Shown piece after piece: positions 23,301 through 35,506 of a stretch of 64,000 bases of DNA. Source of the stretch: Rhynchopus euleeides. Taxonomy: Eukaryota > Euglenozoa > Diplonemea > Diplonemida > Diplonemidae. The stretch covers positions 1,178,001-1,242,000 of the forward strand of contig OY723297.1 of assembly GCA_963210315.1 (NCBI GenBank). Reading direction: 5' to 3'. A model generated the notes under the pieces. The model saw only the letters and a program-made list of their open reading frames with translations, did no database searches and had not been told where the DNA came from. Every line of letters begins with the position of its first letter. Within the stretch, counting starts at the first letter, position 1. The position numbers and the translations under genes were made by a program.

Positions 23301-26300
23301 GTTCCTGCTGCTGCGCCATGAGGGCGCGCCGGTGCGGCACAGCGTTGAGACCATGGCCCTCAGCCTCGGTGTCACAGGGGGCACAGCCACGAGGAAGTGT
23401 GGCGTCGATGCCACAGGCCTCGATGGTGTCCTGCTGGAGGCGCGTGACGTGGCTGTGTCCGACGATGCTGCCACTCTGTATGTCAGCGGGAAGGGGATGA
23501 ATGGTGAGTGGGCCATCGCCGTGGTGGGGGGCAGTGGCCTGCCGTGCGGCAGCATGACGCTGCTGGACAGCAGCAACACTGTGCTGGGGGCGCCGTGCGA
23601 TGCAGTGCCGTGTGATGTGGCCAGTCTCGTGACATATCATGCCGGCACCCTCCTGGCAGCAGTGGAGGGGGCAAAGGGCATCGGCTTCGCGCAGATCAAC
23701 CTGTGCGAATCATGCAAGAGCTTCACAATCCAGCTCACCACACAGCGGCAGACTGCGACAGCCATCGAAATTGACGGGTTCATCAACGTTGCCTTCATAT
23801 CGTTTAACCAGGAGGGCCAGCCCAGCACGCTGTCGAAGCTGCGGTTTGAATCGGAGCAGACCACTGTGCAGGTCCTGAACCCAAACACGAACGTCCCTGA
23901 GAGCAAGCAGGTCACCCTGCAGCACCCTGTGCTCTACGGGGAATACCACATGACGCAGTCTGTCACCAGCACGGGGTTTGCTGCTGAGACCATCGTTGCG
24001 CTGTATGCGGCACAGGGCTGGCGGGTTCTGTTCGCCCTGCTGAGCGGGGGGGATGTGGTGCGCATCTCCCCGTTCCTGTTGTCTGAGGTGCACTCGGTGT
24101 ACCCGCCTGTCTCCGACACACACGGTGGGACCCTTGTCACCGTCACCGGCAACGGGTTCCGCGAGGTCCCCATCATCGGGCCCAGCGTGACTGGCATATA
24201 CACGCCTTCCTGCGTCTTCGGCGCCTCATCCACCTACCAGCCTGCAAAGGTGCTCGGGCCGCAGCAGATGACCTGCATCACAAGCCCTGCCTCCACCGAC
24301 TCCTGCGGAGGTGACGAGGTGCGGATCAGTCTGGTTTTCTCATCTACCACGTTAGTCGACAGCTTTGCCAAGCTGCTGCGTGTCCCCAGCGCAGTCATCA
24401 CCGCCACATCGCCCCCTTCAGGGCACTACTCTGGGAAGGATCTGAGCGGAGCTGACATTGTCGTGACTGTCACAGGGCATGGCTTCCTCAACGAGGCGAC
24501 CTGCCCTGAGTGCCTCGCCTGTGCTTTCTACGACAGCCGCCAGCCCCCCAAGCGCTACATCACTTCGGGGCCCTCCATGGTGACCTTCATCAGCCCCTTC
24601 GAGATCCACTGCAAACAGCCTGTCGGCGTGCCCGCCTCCTCCCTCGGCGATGCATTTATTGACGTTTCGCTTGATGGCGGTGTGTTCAGCGAGCACCCCC
24701 ACCCCTACCTGCTGACGGGGGATGCGCACGGGATCCTGACCCCATATGAGGGCCGCACCCTAACACTCAAGGCGACAACCCTGGTGGAGGTGCCGCCGAT
24801 TGCTGTATCCATTGCGGACAACCTGGGGCTGCTGCTGACGGGTGAATCAAAACCCCGCACCATCAAGGCGAGCGTGCTGTCCTACGAAGCGGAGGACACG
24901 AAAACCGCAGTGCCGGTGCGGCTCTCTGGGATAGCAGAGAAAGGGAGGCCTGTGGTGGTCTTCCCCGAGCTGACGTGCGACACAGATGCTTCCGGGACTT
25001 GCTCCTTCACGGGGATCCGCATCGCAAAGCCTGTGACGGGGAGGCTGATGCTGCGGTTTGCCGACTCCGCGGTGAAGCTGCCCGGGCGCACAGCAGAAGT
25101 CCTCTTCTCACCCGCCTCGCCGTGGATCGCAGACGTGTCGATCACCATCACGGAGGGGCTGCCGCACAGCCTGAAGGTGCGCAGGCAGCCCTCTACGCAT
25201 ATTCCTGCAGATGGGCCACTCCCCGAGCAGCCCCGCATCGTGTTGGCGGATCAGCTCGACAACGACGTGCCGGAGTATGCGGAAGGCCCGTTTGTTGCGG
25301 TGGCTGTGGTGGAGACTGTGCCCCTCGGGTATTCCCTGTCGCAGCGGTATAACAGTCTGCAGGGGGTGTCGCACCAGACAGGCGTGATGGTGTTTGAGAA
25401 TGTGGAGATCCGGGCCTCCTTCGGCCCGGTGTACACCCTCCGGTTCTTCCTCCCCAGCAAGCCGGAGTTTGGGTTTGTCACATCCCAGCCCATGGAGCGC
25501 GCGCCCTGCGACACCGACAGCTACAGCATCGACTGGGAGATGACGTGCGCCCCCTGCCCTGCCCCCGGCGGCAGCTGCAACGGGTCGGGCCTCGTCATGG
25601 TCGAGGCGGGGTACTGGCGGGGGTCCGACAACACGTCCATCCTCTATGAGTGCCACAGCGCGGCGTCGTGCCTCGGGGGGCTGGCCGCCACAGGGCTCTG
25701 CTCGGTAGAGACGGAGGGGCCGATGTGCAGCGTCTGCAAGAAGGGCTACGGCAAGCAGCCGACGGGGGAGTGCTCCGAATGCCCTACACACGCGGAGACG
25801 GTTGCTGTCGTGGTGGTGGTGTGCTTCTTCGTGGTGGTGGCGCTGGTGGTGTGGATTATCATTACACTGGAGACTGCTGTGGACGAGCCCTATGCTATCA
25901 TCGGGCGCATGCTGGTGAGCCACCTCCAGATGGGGCAGGTCGGCACCTTCTCCGGAAACTGGGGGGAGCTCGCAAACGACCTGATAGGGACGCAGTCGCA
26001 GAGTTCCACCATCAGCATCGCTGGGTTCTCGGCGCTGGACTGCCTGCTGAGGGAGCAGGGGCTCAACTTCTTCAACTATTTCATCGGGTATCTGCTGCTG
26101 CCGGTGGCGCCGCTGTTTGTCGCGATTCTTGTTCATGCGTTTATCGTGATGCGGCGCACGCTGAACCCTTCCCTGCGGGACGACCTGCCAGAGAAGAGTG
26201 AGGTGCACGGCATCAAGGAGCAGGACAGGGAGATCGTAAGGGAGCTGACCCTGCCCGATCCCAAGGATGCGACACATACGACTGTGGACTCGCGTGTGAC

Positions 26301-28795
26301 ACAGCCCGACTGCAACAGGGCTGTGGACTCGCTGTCGAGATCGAGGTCAGACAGCACTGGCTTGTTGTCGGAGTCCTCTGCATCGACAGATGTGCCGCCC
26401 ACGACTAACAACATCTACTCCTACAAGTTTCCTCAGGTGTGTCCCGGGGTTGTATCGAAGGGGGTCAACACGCCAACGTCAAGTGTTTGAGGGAGTCAGT
26501 CGTGTTGAGGAGACGAAGTGTTCCACGGCGTGTTGCGAGTTGTGGTCGTGACACGGCACATTGGTCAAGAGGAGGTAGGGAGGGGGTTCGGGTTGGTCTG
26601 GTGGTGTATTTTGCTGTGTAACTTTGGACTGGGGCACAGATGGTTGTGCTTGCAAGACCAATTTTTTATGATCCAACCTCCCTCCCCGTTGCATCCCGCT
26701 TACTGCAGGTGCTGCTGACAACCTACTGCGTGTGTCTCTTCGTGATGTATCCCACGTTGATCTATCAAGCGGCGTCGATGTTGAAGTGCCACACTTATGA
26801 AACAGCGACGCACACTGTCCTCCCGGACGGGAAGTGGACCCACAGCGTGTCCCGCTCTGAGTATGCAAATGTGGGAGGCACATTTATATCTCCAAGTATC
26901 TGCTGTGTGTGGCACTGTCTTGAGTGTTGCTGGAAGTACCTTAGGTACTTTTGACAGAGGTAAGGTCAACCATGTCCAGCCAAGCCATCACTGCCACTTG
27001 CATTGCCAGGCAACTCAGGCTCCCCAATGCACACTGTCACTTCTCACTGCAGGAAGTACCTTGTGGCGGACCAGAGCATTGACTGCAGCACAGCGAAATA
27101 CCTGTCGTACAGGCTGATGGCACAGCTAGCCCTCTTGGTCTACGGGCTGGGCATCCCGCTTGTCTATGTGCTCATGGTGAAACGAGAGTGGGGCAAGCGT
27201 GGCTACCAGCAGACCTACGTGATGTACATCTTCCTGCTGGGTGGCTTCCGTGCCAAGACGTGGTACTGGCAGGCCGTCATCATGCTGCGGAAGCTGACGA
27301 TCGGCCTCATCGCAGTGTTCATCAGTGTGAACGACGACAACGACGCCACCAACGACAACCTGCAGTCCTACGTTGCTATCTATGTCATCTCTGCCTTCAT
27401 GGGGTTGCAGCTCTACTGCAAGCCCTACACCGACGGGGGCATCACGAACGCGCCTTACAACTGGTTGGAGTCGCTCTCCCTGGGGGTGACCGTCTTCACC
27501 CTCAACCTGGGGCTGATGTACAGCTGGGAAGGGAGCACCGATGCTGTCAAGAAACTCATCACGGTTGTGCTGTTTGGTGCGACCTTTGCGACGCTGATCG
27601 CCTTTGTCTACTACATCGTGCTGACTTTGATCCCAATTGTGATGGATGTCTTTGACAAAGACGGGGACGGCAAGCTGACGACACACGACCTGCGCATTCT
27701 CCTGGGGATGGAGCAGCAGACGAAGGAAGAGAAGCAACGGGTGAAGGAGCGGGCAAAGCGTAACCGAATGAACATGGAGGCTGCAGAGAAGCTTCTGGAG
27801 ATGGAGGCACTGGCAGCCGCCGCTGAAGACGTGGAAGAGACGGAAGAGCTCCGCCAGGCAGAGACAGCCTACGAACAGTTGGTGGACACCAACCAGACGC
27901 AGACACGGGGCTGGGCAGAGTACCCTGTGCATTCGTCCTCCCGTTCCCGAGGCAGCCCCATGCCGATGGCCCCCTGCTTCAGCCCCGAGGCCTCCTTCTG
28001 TGGGCTGCCGGGCCCCAATGACACCACAACCTTCCCCCTGGCATCGCGGCTTGCGAGGTCACGTGTCCCACCCGGCCTGCGCCGAGATCTGTCCTTCGGG
28101 TCTGTGACGACACCAACCACATCGTTCAACGAGAACGTCCACCCCCCCCAGGCCCGGTATGTGCCGTTGGTGATTTTGTTACTGGAGGGGGGGGGGGTCA
28201 AATACTCGAGGAGTTTGGAAGCCGGCGCCTGGCTGAATCATTGAGGGGGGGGGTTTCCCCCTGAATTATCACCACATCCTCTGCTCAAGGGCGGCCAAGG
28301 GGTCAGTATGGGGGGTGCGGTTGTTCGCTGTCCGTGTGCTATTGTGGGGGGTGTACCCATCACTGAACAGCGCACCAAAAAAGGGGGCGTGCGGAAAGTG
28401 TGGAGACGCTGCGATGCCCCTCCCTCTCAAGGAACCGGAAGGCTCCGACGAGGCGGTTGCAAGGTTCCGTTGTGAGGAAAGGCAAACGAAAACTCCTCTT
28501 CTGGGATGCCGATAACATTCAACAAACACAGCAGTGTCTTGTCTGTACCAGTATTGTCTATATTGACTTCTGTGATGCATGACCTCCCCGGACCCCCCAA
28601 TGTGAAGGGTGGCTGACGACAAGGGGTGGCGAATGCGTTTATACCCAATTTTCGAGGAGTATAGGCTAAAAGGCCCAATCTGGGGGCGCGGGGGTGGGTT
28701 ACGAACGGAGCCATATCTTCTTCACCACCACACCCACTCACACCACCCCTGCCTTCAACAGGAGCGAGCGATCCGGGTTGTCCTTCGCAGTGTAG
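20392..28795 (+). CDS. Giant EGF-repeat/IPT multipass membrane protein with EF hand
   Basis: Exons 20392-26436, 26709-26860, 27053-28156 and probably 28762-28795 give about 2444 residues. Residues 1-24 are a signal peptide. To about residue 830 the ectodomain is Cys-rich EGF/laminin-type repeats (CSGHGxC, CxCxxGWxGxxC). A less Cys-rich region follows, with an IPT/TIG-like segment near 1230 (VYPPVSDTHGGTLVTVTGNGF). Transmembrane segments lie at about 1803-1830 (a Val-rich run) and 1894-1920. Exon 2 adds VLLTTYCVCLFVMYP and exon 3 at least five more. A single EF-hand loop, DKDGDGKLTTHDL, directly follows the last helix, then a charged coiled coil. The layout recalls TRP/polycystin-like receptors of protists. 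Exon joins are phase-consistent (0, 2, 2). The first donor is GTGTGT rather than GTATG. The 12-residue last exon is the least certain part. Confidence 0.85.
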
Positions 28796-30160
28796 GGTTG
28801 CCAGCATGGCACGGAGATCATCGGTTCAGGCCATCAGGGCGATGCCCTGGTGGGCGGGGTGGGGTGGCGAGTGTCTGTGCGGCGATTCAGGGCATATCGC
28901 ACGTGTATTCCACAAAAAGTTCCATACAAACGCACACACCATTTGTTTGTTTGTTTCTTTGTTTGATTTCTTTCGCATCCGGCTTTCTCATTCAGGGGGC
29001 GGGGCAACCCCCCCACAGTGTGGACACAAGGCACACTGCAGCCCCCCCTCCCCTCAACTTGCGATCACAATCAAGTGCGGGATGCTCTTTGTACGCCGAC
29101 TTCTCAATAGCCTCCCTCTCTCAGTACAGTGTATGTTGTGCAAAATCCGACCTGCCTCACCTCTTCAGCGGAGCTTCAGAAGGGCTCACCGTGCATCCTT
29201 TTTATGCGGTTCTGTGCACCTCCCTGCCGACTTCTCGGGTATCTTTTTCTGCTCCTTCGACGGAGCCCAACTGGGGGAGGGAGAGAGGGTGCATGTTTGT
29301 GCAAGTTTCTGCTGGGCCTTACAACCCCACTCCCCAACCTTTCTCTACTCTCGAGACAACTTGCATGATGAGTGAAGGGAGTGAAGGGAACACCTTGTGA
29401 TTCCTTTTCCTCAGCACCCCGTCCGCCTTCTCTCTACTTCCTCAGGGTAGCGGCGTGGCACAAAGAGCGAGGGCTGTGCCCCAACAGCAAACTGAGCTAA
29501 CACAGTTTGGCACAGAGCAGAAACCTTCCCTCCCCTCAGTACAGTTATGAGTGCCTTCGCTAGATAGTGAAGAAAAGTGAGCGATCCTACCTGAATAGGG
29601 GGCGCACTGGCACAGGTTGGTTGCATAGTGGAGGCGCCCATTCATTTTGGTTTGTCACTTCACGATACATCGGGGCACAAAGCCGGGTTGCTTTTTTTTT
29701 CCCGACACGTGCGTTGCGTGGCTATTGTGTCCCACCTCTTTTCGGACAGTTCAGGTCTGTTTGTTACAATCCGTGTCGTGTGTCTTCGTGTCCTCACCGC
29801 CCCCCCTCCTCCTCCTCCTCACTACCTTTCCACACATGGCCCCCTGCCTGGCCCCAGTGCCTCGCCTGTGACACCTCCTGGCTCCTCCGCCCCTCTCTCC
29901 GGTCACCCGTCTGTATTTCCCAATACACCGCCACCGCCACCCTGCTTCACAGAAGCCCGCCTCGACCTGGAGGCACTGTTGGCTTGGGGCCGACCAGGGG
30001 GGGGGGGGGGTTTGAAGCGACGTGCAAATGGGTGGTGGGCTGAGGATTCACCCGGGCCAACCAGGCGCCCCCAGCCGCAAAAAGAGGGGGGGTAGGGTTG
30101 GGGGAGGGAGGGAGGGGAGCGTGGCCTTTTTCTGAACCCGCGCCCCCCCCCCCCCCCCCC
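28796..30160. other. Intergenic spacer with structured patches
   Basis: No gene recognised. At 29480-29510 there are short hairpins (GGCACA/TGTGCC and AAACTG/CAGTTT). At 29605-29640 the words GGGCGC and GGCGCCC close a hairpin around CTGGCACAGGTTGG and TGCATAGTGGA, a pair of words also found in Pelota intron 2 (33450-33475). G-runs occupy 29998-30011 and a C-run 30142-30160. Confidence 0.4.
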
Positions 30161-30391
30161 CATAGCTCTCCGTGACTCGGTCAAATTGACTGACTGACTC
30201 TGACTGACACTGACCGAAAAAGTTGTCTGGGGGCTATTGTAGTGACTGACTCCGACTGACTCTGACCCAGAAGTTGTCTGGGGGGGTCAGAGTCAGTCGG
30301 AGTCAGTCACTACAATAGCCCCCAGACAACTTTTTCGGTCAGTGTCAGTCAGAGTCAGTCAGTCAATTTGGTCGAGTCACTGAGAGCTATG
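30161..30391. repeat. Foldback element, 108-bp inverted arms
   Basis: Positions 30161-30268 are the reverse complement of 30284-30391 with only about three mismatches, separated by 15 bases. The arms are rich in GACTGACT/AGTCAGTC words. The whole region can extrude as a single long hairpin. No coding potential. It is the form expected of a foldback-type MITE or the product of a palindromic duplication. Confidence 0.85.
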
Positions 30392-30554
30392 CCCTCCCCT
30401 CTCCCCTCCTTTGCAGTGTGTGGGTGGGTTGGGAATGAACGAAAATCATAGCAAAAAAAAAGGGGGGGGGGAGTGGTGAAGTGAGGAAGTAATCTACCAG
30501 TATCCCCTCTGCACCTCCACATGGGCCTGTGTCTTTGGGGCACTCAACCCCTTA

Positions 30555-31749
30555 GGCATACAGTGCATCCGAATCGGTTATCGGGCATTATCGGATTTTC
30601 GGGGAAAATCCCAAATTATCGGATCCGAATCGGACATTATCGGACATTATCGGTCATTATCGGACATCCGATAATCATCCGATAATCAGTGTTCGTGTGC
30701 GTTGTGGGCACCAGAATACACTCTTTTCCCCTTTTGTCGTCATTTCTGCCTCACGAGAAACCCCCCAGACCCCACGCTTGATATTTTTTTTGAGTTTTAG
30801 TGGAGTCGTGCAGCCGCAGCTCATCAGAGCTGCCAGCTGAGTTGCACAGTGAGGGTGCACCCGAGGGAGCTCGTCCTGCATCCCCGACCCCCGCTCCACC
30901 ACCGCGTCGCGCGCTTCCGTCGGGACCACCGCGTAGTCAGCGGTACTGGCGCCCTTGTCCTGCAGGTATCCCTGGGGCGTTGGTTTTCGAAAATCTGGCA
31001 TTGACTAAATAGCCACGGGGATTGTTGTAACACTTTCCGGTCCTTCGGTCGAAGGCTCGCTTGCCAGGGGACCCTAACCCTGATCAGTGCTGGCGCGCTC
31101 GACCGGTGCCCGGTCGAATGGATTTTTCAAATATTTTTTTGGGGGCGGATTTGCTGGCTTGGCGCGCTTCGCGCGCCAAGCCCTCCCAGCATCGAGTCCC
31201 GTGCACTTCCCTGCCACACCACCCCCCTCGGCCCCGTCCCTAGCACCGGGGCATTGTTGGCTGGTGTGCGCGCGGCACGGGTCATCATCTCCATCGTCGT
31301 CGAAAACCAATGACGGGGCCTGTGTTCCTGGGGCGCTGACGAGGCCGAAGGGGTTGACGCCTTGGCTCAGCCCTTGCACGTTTGGATGAGGGCGTGGTTT
31401 TTGACGTAGCGTGAGCCCTCAAGAATGCAGCACAGCTGCACCTGCACTTGCGCCGTGGATGCCCATATATTTCAATGACTGAATCAGTTTCCAGCCTAGT
31501 CCCCATGCTTGGATGCTTGGCTCGTGGTGCACCCTTCGAGGTGGTCCAGAGAATGCAAAGAGAGGCTACATGAATCGACCACCCCGCGCCAGCACTGACC
31601 CTGATCAGGCAGAATATTGGTAACATTTTCTGGTTGAAAAACCCACCCAAAAAAAATTATCGGATGATTATCGGATCCGATAATCGTCCGATAATCATCC
31701 GATAATCGTCCGATAATGTATCGGATCCGATTCGGATGCACTGTATGCT
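30555..31749. mobile_element. Non-autonomous TIR element with TA duplication and ATTATCGGAT subterminal repeats
   Basis: GGCATACAGTGCATCCGAATCGG is mirrored at the right end (CCGATTCGGATGCACTGTATGCT), and both ends abut TA (30553-30554 and 31750-31751). Dense copies of ATTATCGGA/TCCGATAAT occupy the first ~130 and last ~100 bases. Such subterminal arrays are typical binding sites for a transposase. The interior has no recognisable transposase, so this is a ~1.2-kb MITE-like element. The GGCATAC start is shared with the 9.4-kb element at 53780. Confidence 0.8.
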
Positions 31750-31751
31750 TA

Positions 31752-32599
31752 GGTGGCTGATGTGTCACTATGTGTCAACAGCCTCTTCTGAAGACAGCCG
31801 GTGGAAGGGGTTGGGCTGTCCTTTTTTGGCGCCGATGTGCCGATGCAGGGGCAGGTGGTTATTTCGGGTTGGGGGGGGGGGGGAAGGGGGGTTGTGTATT
31901 CTCCGTAGAAAAGTGAGCCTTTCCTGTTATTTCTGCCCTTTCCAGCAGGCTTCCACCTGATTTGGCTATAATATCCCTGAGTTCTGGCAAAACCCACTGC
32001 CTATCCATTGTAATGCTCCGACAAATCCGCTGAAAACACTGCCAAAACAACTCAGGCAAATCAGGTGGGCATGTACAAATGCCAACATTCTTGGGGCTGT
32101 CTTATGTCCCATCTTCTGCGAAAACAAATATGCGAGAGTCCCGGCTGACTTTACACAGTTCCTCTTTGAGAGGGGTGCTGCACCGGGTGCTGCTGTGCAG
32201 GCAGCAGACCTAACGAACCAACCAACACTGGTGAACTCGAACCAAAATGATGAAGAAACTTTCACGCCACGCCTGGTACCCATGGTCCACCGGACCTCGG
32301 GATCAAATCAATGACATGACTAGTGCCTGCCCCAAACATGGGTGGTGACAGAAGGGAGAAATATGTTGGCTGCCACCCCCCCCTACCCCCTGCGTCCTGC
32401 GTGTTGCTGCCTCCCACTATTGGCAAACTATCCACACCTGCATGTTGCGTGCTTCTGGCTGTCCTTTGATGGGATGTTCACCTGAGGGCCCTCACGTATT
32501 GAAATTCATTTGCCGCCCCCCCCCCCCCTCCCCACACTGTGCACTTCCCTTTTCAGGGAGAGCGTGTAAGCGCCCTCGCCATTTCAATTCACACACGAA
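31752..32599. other. Spacer upstream of Pelota
   Basis: No gene recognised. G-run at about 31870-31882 and C-run at 32515-32528 directly upstream of the Pelota start. Confidence 0.5.
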
Positions 32600-34424
32600 A
32601 TGCGGCTTCTCAAAAAGCAAGTAGAAAAAGGAGGCGACGGCAATGTCACTGTGCGCATCGAAGATGACGAGGACCTCTGGCAGCTGTACAACCTGACGCA
32701 CGTCGGGGACACGGTGCGCGCATCCACCTTCCGGAAGATCCAGAACGTCGGTGCAACGGGGAGCGTGGCAACCAACAAGGTCCGCCTTAACCTGACGATC
32801 AAGGTCATGGGGATCGACTTCGACCCGCAGTCCAGCACCATCCGCTACTCGGTATGCAGACGGAACAGCCATGCGGGGTATTTGCACCGTAGACCCCAAT
32901 GTTGTGTGCGATGAGGAGGGTGCCTGAAAGTGTTTGAAATTAATTGTCTTGTTCTGCCAGACCCCCTGCTGCTGCTGATCCCACCTCGTTGCGACATCAT
33001 CACTGGGTGGGTGATGCGTCGGTTCCGAAGGTGCCGAAAGCCTGAGTGCCAGAAGTTGAACAGCGTCACATCATGTTGTGTATTCTGCTGAGCTACGACA
33101 GGGCAGCAAGGCTTTTCCTGCTGGCAAACACACACGTACACACCACCTCCACCACCCACACAGGGCAAGGTGTGTTCCGACAGCGAAAATGTGAAAATGG
33201 GTGTGTTCCACACCCTCGAGGTGCAGCCCGTCAGCTCCACGACAACCGGTGACATTACCATCGGGAAGGACTGCTGGGACAGCGTGGTGTACCAGCGGCT
33301 GGTGGATGTATGTCACAACTGCACGGTGTTTCAGGGCGGCGGTGCTGACCCACCTCCCTGGGGGTTGGGCCACGTTTGGGGGCAACATCGCCGACGATGC
33401 ACAACCCCTGTCTGCTGTGTCTCGCGTGTGTTTATACGACGATAATTGATAGGAGGCGCTCTGGCACAGGTTGGTGCATAGTGGATGTGCTGTGATAGCC
33501 AGCATGGCCACACACCACACCGGTTTTTTGGGGATCGCATTGGGTTGCTTCGAATGACATTTGCCGTGTCCGCACCCCACCACCACCACCACCCGACAGG
33601 CCTGCGACGTGACGGCAAAGGCTGATGTTGCTGCCGTGGTGATGCAGGAGGGCCTGGCACACGTCTGCCTCCTCACCCCATCGATGACTGTGCTGAAGCA
33701 GAAGGTGGAGCTGTCCATCCCTCGGAAGCGGCGACAAGGCGCACAGCAGCACGACAAGCAGCTCGAGAAGTTCTACGAAGCCACCTTCAAAGCGGTGCAG
33801 CGGTGCGTCGACTGGAAGATTGTCAAGACACTCCTCGTCTGCTCCCCCGGGTTCGTCAACGCCGATTTCCTCGCATACTGCATGGACCAGGCGGTGAAGC
33901 TCGAGCTGAAGACAATCCTGAAGACCAAATCGAAGTGGCTCCTCGCACCCTGCTCCTCCGGGCACATGCACTGCCTCAAGGAGGTGCTTGCTGACAAGGC
34001 CATCACGGCCCGCCTGGAGGACACCAAGGCGACAGACGAGGTGCGCTGCCTTGAGGGCTTCTTCAAGATGATGGAGATGGACGAAGACCGTGCCGTCTAC
34101 GGCCCCCTCCCTGTGCTGAAGGCAACGGAGAAGCAAGCGGTGGAGAGCCTGATGGTGCTCGACACGCTGTTCCGCAGCCCGAGCATTGCGGAGCGCCGGA
34201 AGTGGGTTGCCCTGGTGGAGGATGTGAAGGCGCTGAACGGGGATGTGCATATCTTCTCGTCGATGCACGTCACAGGGGAGCAGCTGTCCAACCTCAACGG
34301 GGTTGCCGCCGTTCTCCGCTTCCCTTGCCCGGAGCTGAACGACCTCGACTCCGAGGAGGAACCTGAGGTGATCCCTACCAACAACTCCGTGATGTATCTC
34401 GACGAGATGGACGGCGAAGAATAA
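32600..34424 (+). CDS. PELO: Pelota (Dom34) ribosome-rescue factor
   Basis: Three exons (32600-32851, 33164-33307, 33600-34424), phase 0, donors GTATG, encode 406 residues (human 385). The N-terminal Sm-like eRF1_1 domain (MRLLKKQVEKGG ... DTVRASTFRKIQ, STGSV-like ATGSVATNKVRL) is followed by the central eRF1_2 domain (KADVAAVVMQEGLAHVCLLTPSM, SIPRKRR, HDKQLEKFYEA, VCSPGFV). The eRF1_3 domain ends in VHIFSSMHVTGEQLSNLNGVAAVLRFP and the usual acidic tail. There is no GGQ motif, as expected for Pelota. With Hbs1 and ABCE1 it splits stalled ribosomes in no-go and non-stop decay. Both introns fall inside the N- and central-domain coding parts. The start codon opens the conserved M(R/K)LL motif. 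Confidence 0.97.
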
Positions 34425-35506
34425 CAGGGGGTGCCACATAACCCATGGCTGCACTAAACGTCTAACCAGATAAAAGTCTCCTGCTGCACTTTCCCCAAGG
34501 TAGAGACTGACGCTTAAGCCAAGCGGGATTCACATAGCGCGGGGCGTGAGGTGTTGTGCTGCTGAACCCCCCCTCTGCCTATGCCGTGTCGTGTGTTGCG
34601 TGAGTCGAGCCTAACCAAATGCAGTGCCTCCCTCTGTTTTTCCACAACCTACTCTCTCAAGTCCTTTTGACAACACACGTGTTGCTGGCGAGCTTCTATA
34701 TCCCGACTCACTCAGCCGGATCAGACGTGACAGGAGTGGCTTTCTCGCCGTAAAACCGGCCCTCCCCACACGCGGCATCTCCATCTCCCCTGGCAGGCCT
34801 TTGCCAGGCACACACCCCACACCCCTCCTGTCCACCCGCCTGTTTCTCCCCATGTCTATCCCAGCAGTGGAAGAGCAGGGTGGCACAGGAGAGGGGGTGG
34901 GGAGGAGAGAGACAGCTGTTCTTCATCCCCATCTGTGATTACGGTCCCCGTGTCCCACACACCACGCCTTGCGTTGTGGGGGGAGGGGGGAAGGCGAGGG
35001 GTGTCGAAGGGGGTGGAGTGGGGGGGGGGGAGCACTGCTGAAAATCCGTTTTGGGACTCGTTGAGGCCTGGGGCTTCAGGATGTTGGCCTTGCCCTGGGG
35101 CAGCGGGGGGGGGGGGGGCGGGGAGGAGGAGGAGGAAGGAGGAAGGCCGTGTATGAGAGCTTATAGATCAGTTGCGATTCTCACGGGGGTGGGGAGCAGG
35201 AGCCATCTGAGGCCCAACCGCCATGCATGTGGTGGGAAGATGGCTTTTGTCGGTAGCAGTGGCTGCAGTAATGCTTGCAAGAAATACGCAGGGAGGCACT
35301 CCCTACCCCCCCTTCCCCCAATTTCAACAGCATTTCAATAGAGTCGGTGAGTGGTGTGCGTAGCATTACTCACTATTCACTGCACTGACACGATACTGCA
35401 CGGCATTACACTACACTGCACTACCACAGGCCGCCCTGCCTGGGCACAGTGGAGGCGCCCCTGCCTCCCAGCAGACAGTGCGGAGGGGTGCACCACGCAG
35501 GCCACG
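34425..35506. other. Intergenic spacer
   Basis: No gene recognised; G-rich stretches at 34975-35040 and 35105-35145. Confidence 0.5.

Noticed and set aside
29365..29497. ATGATGA followed about 120 bases later by CTGA
   Set aside because: Too far apart, no terminal stem and no guide match.
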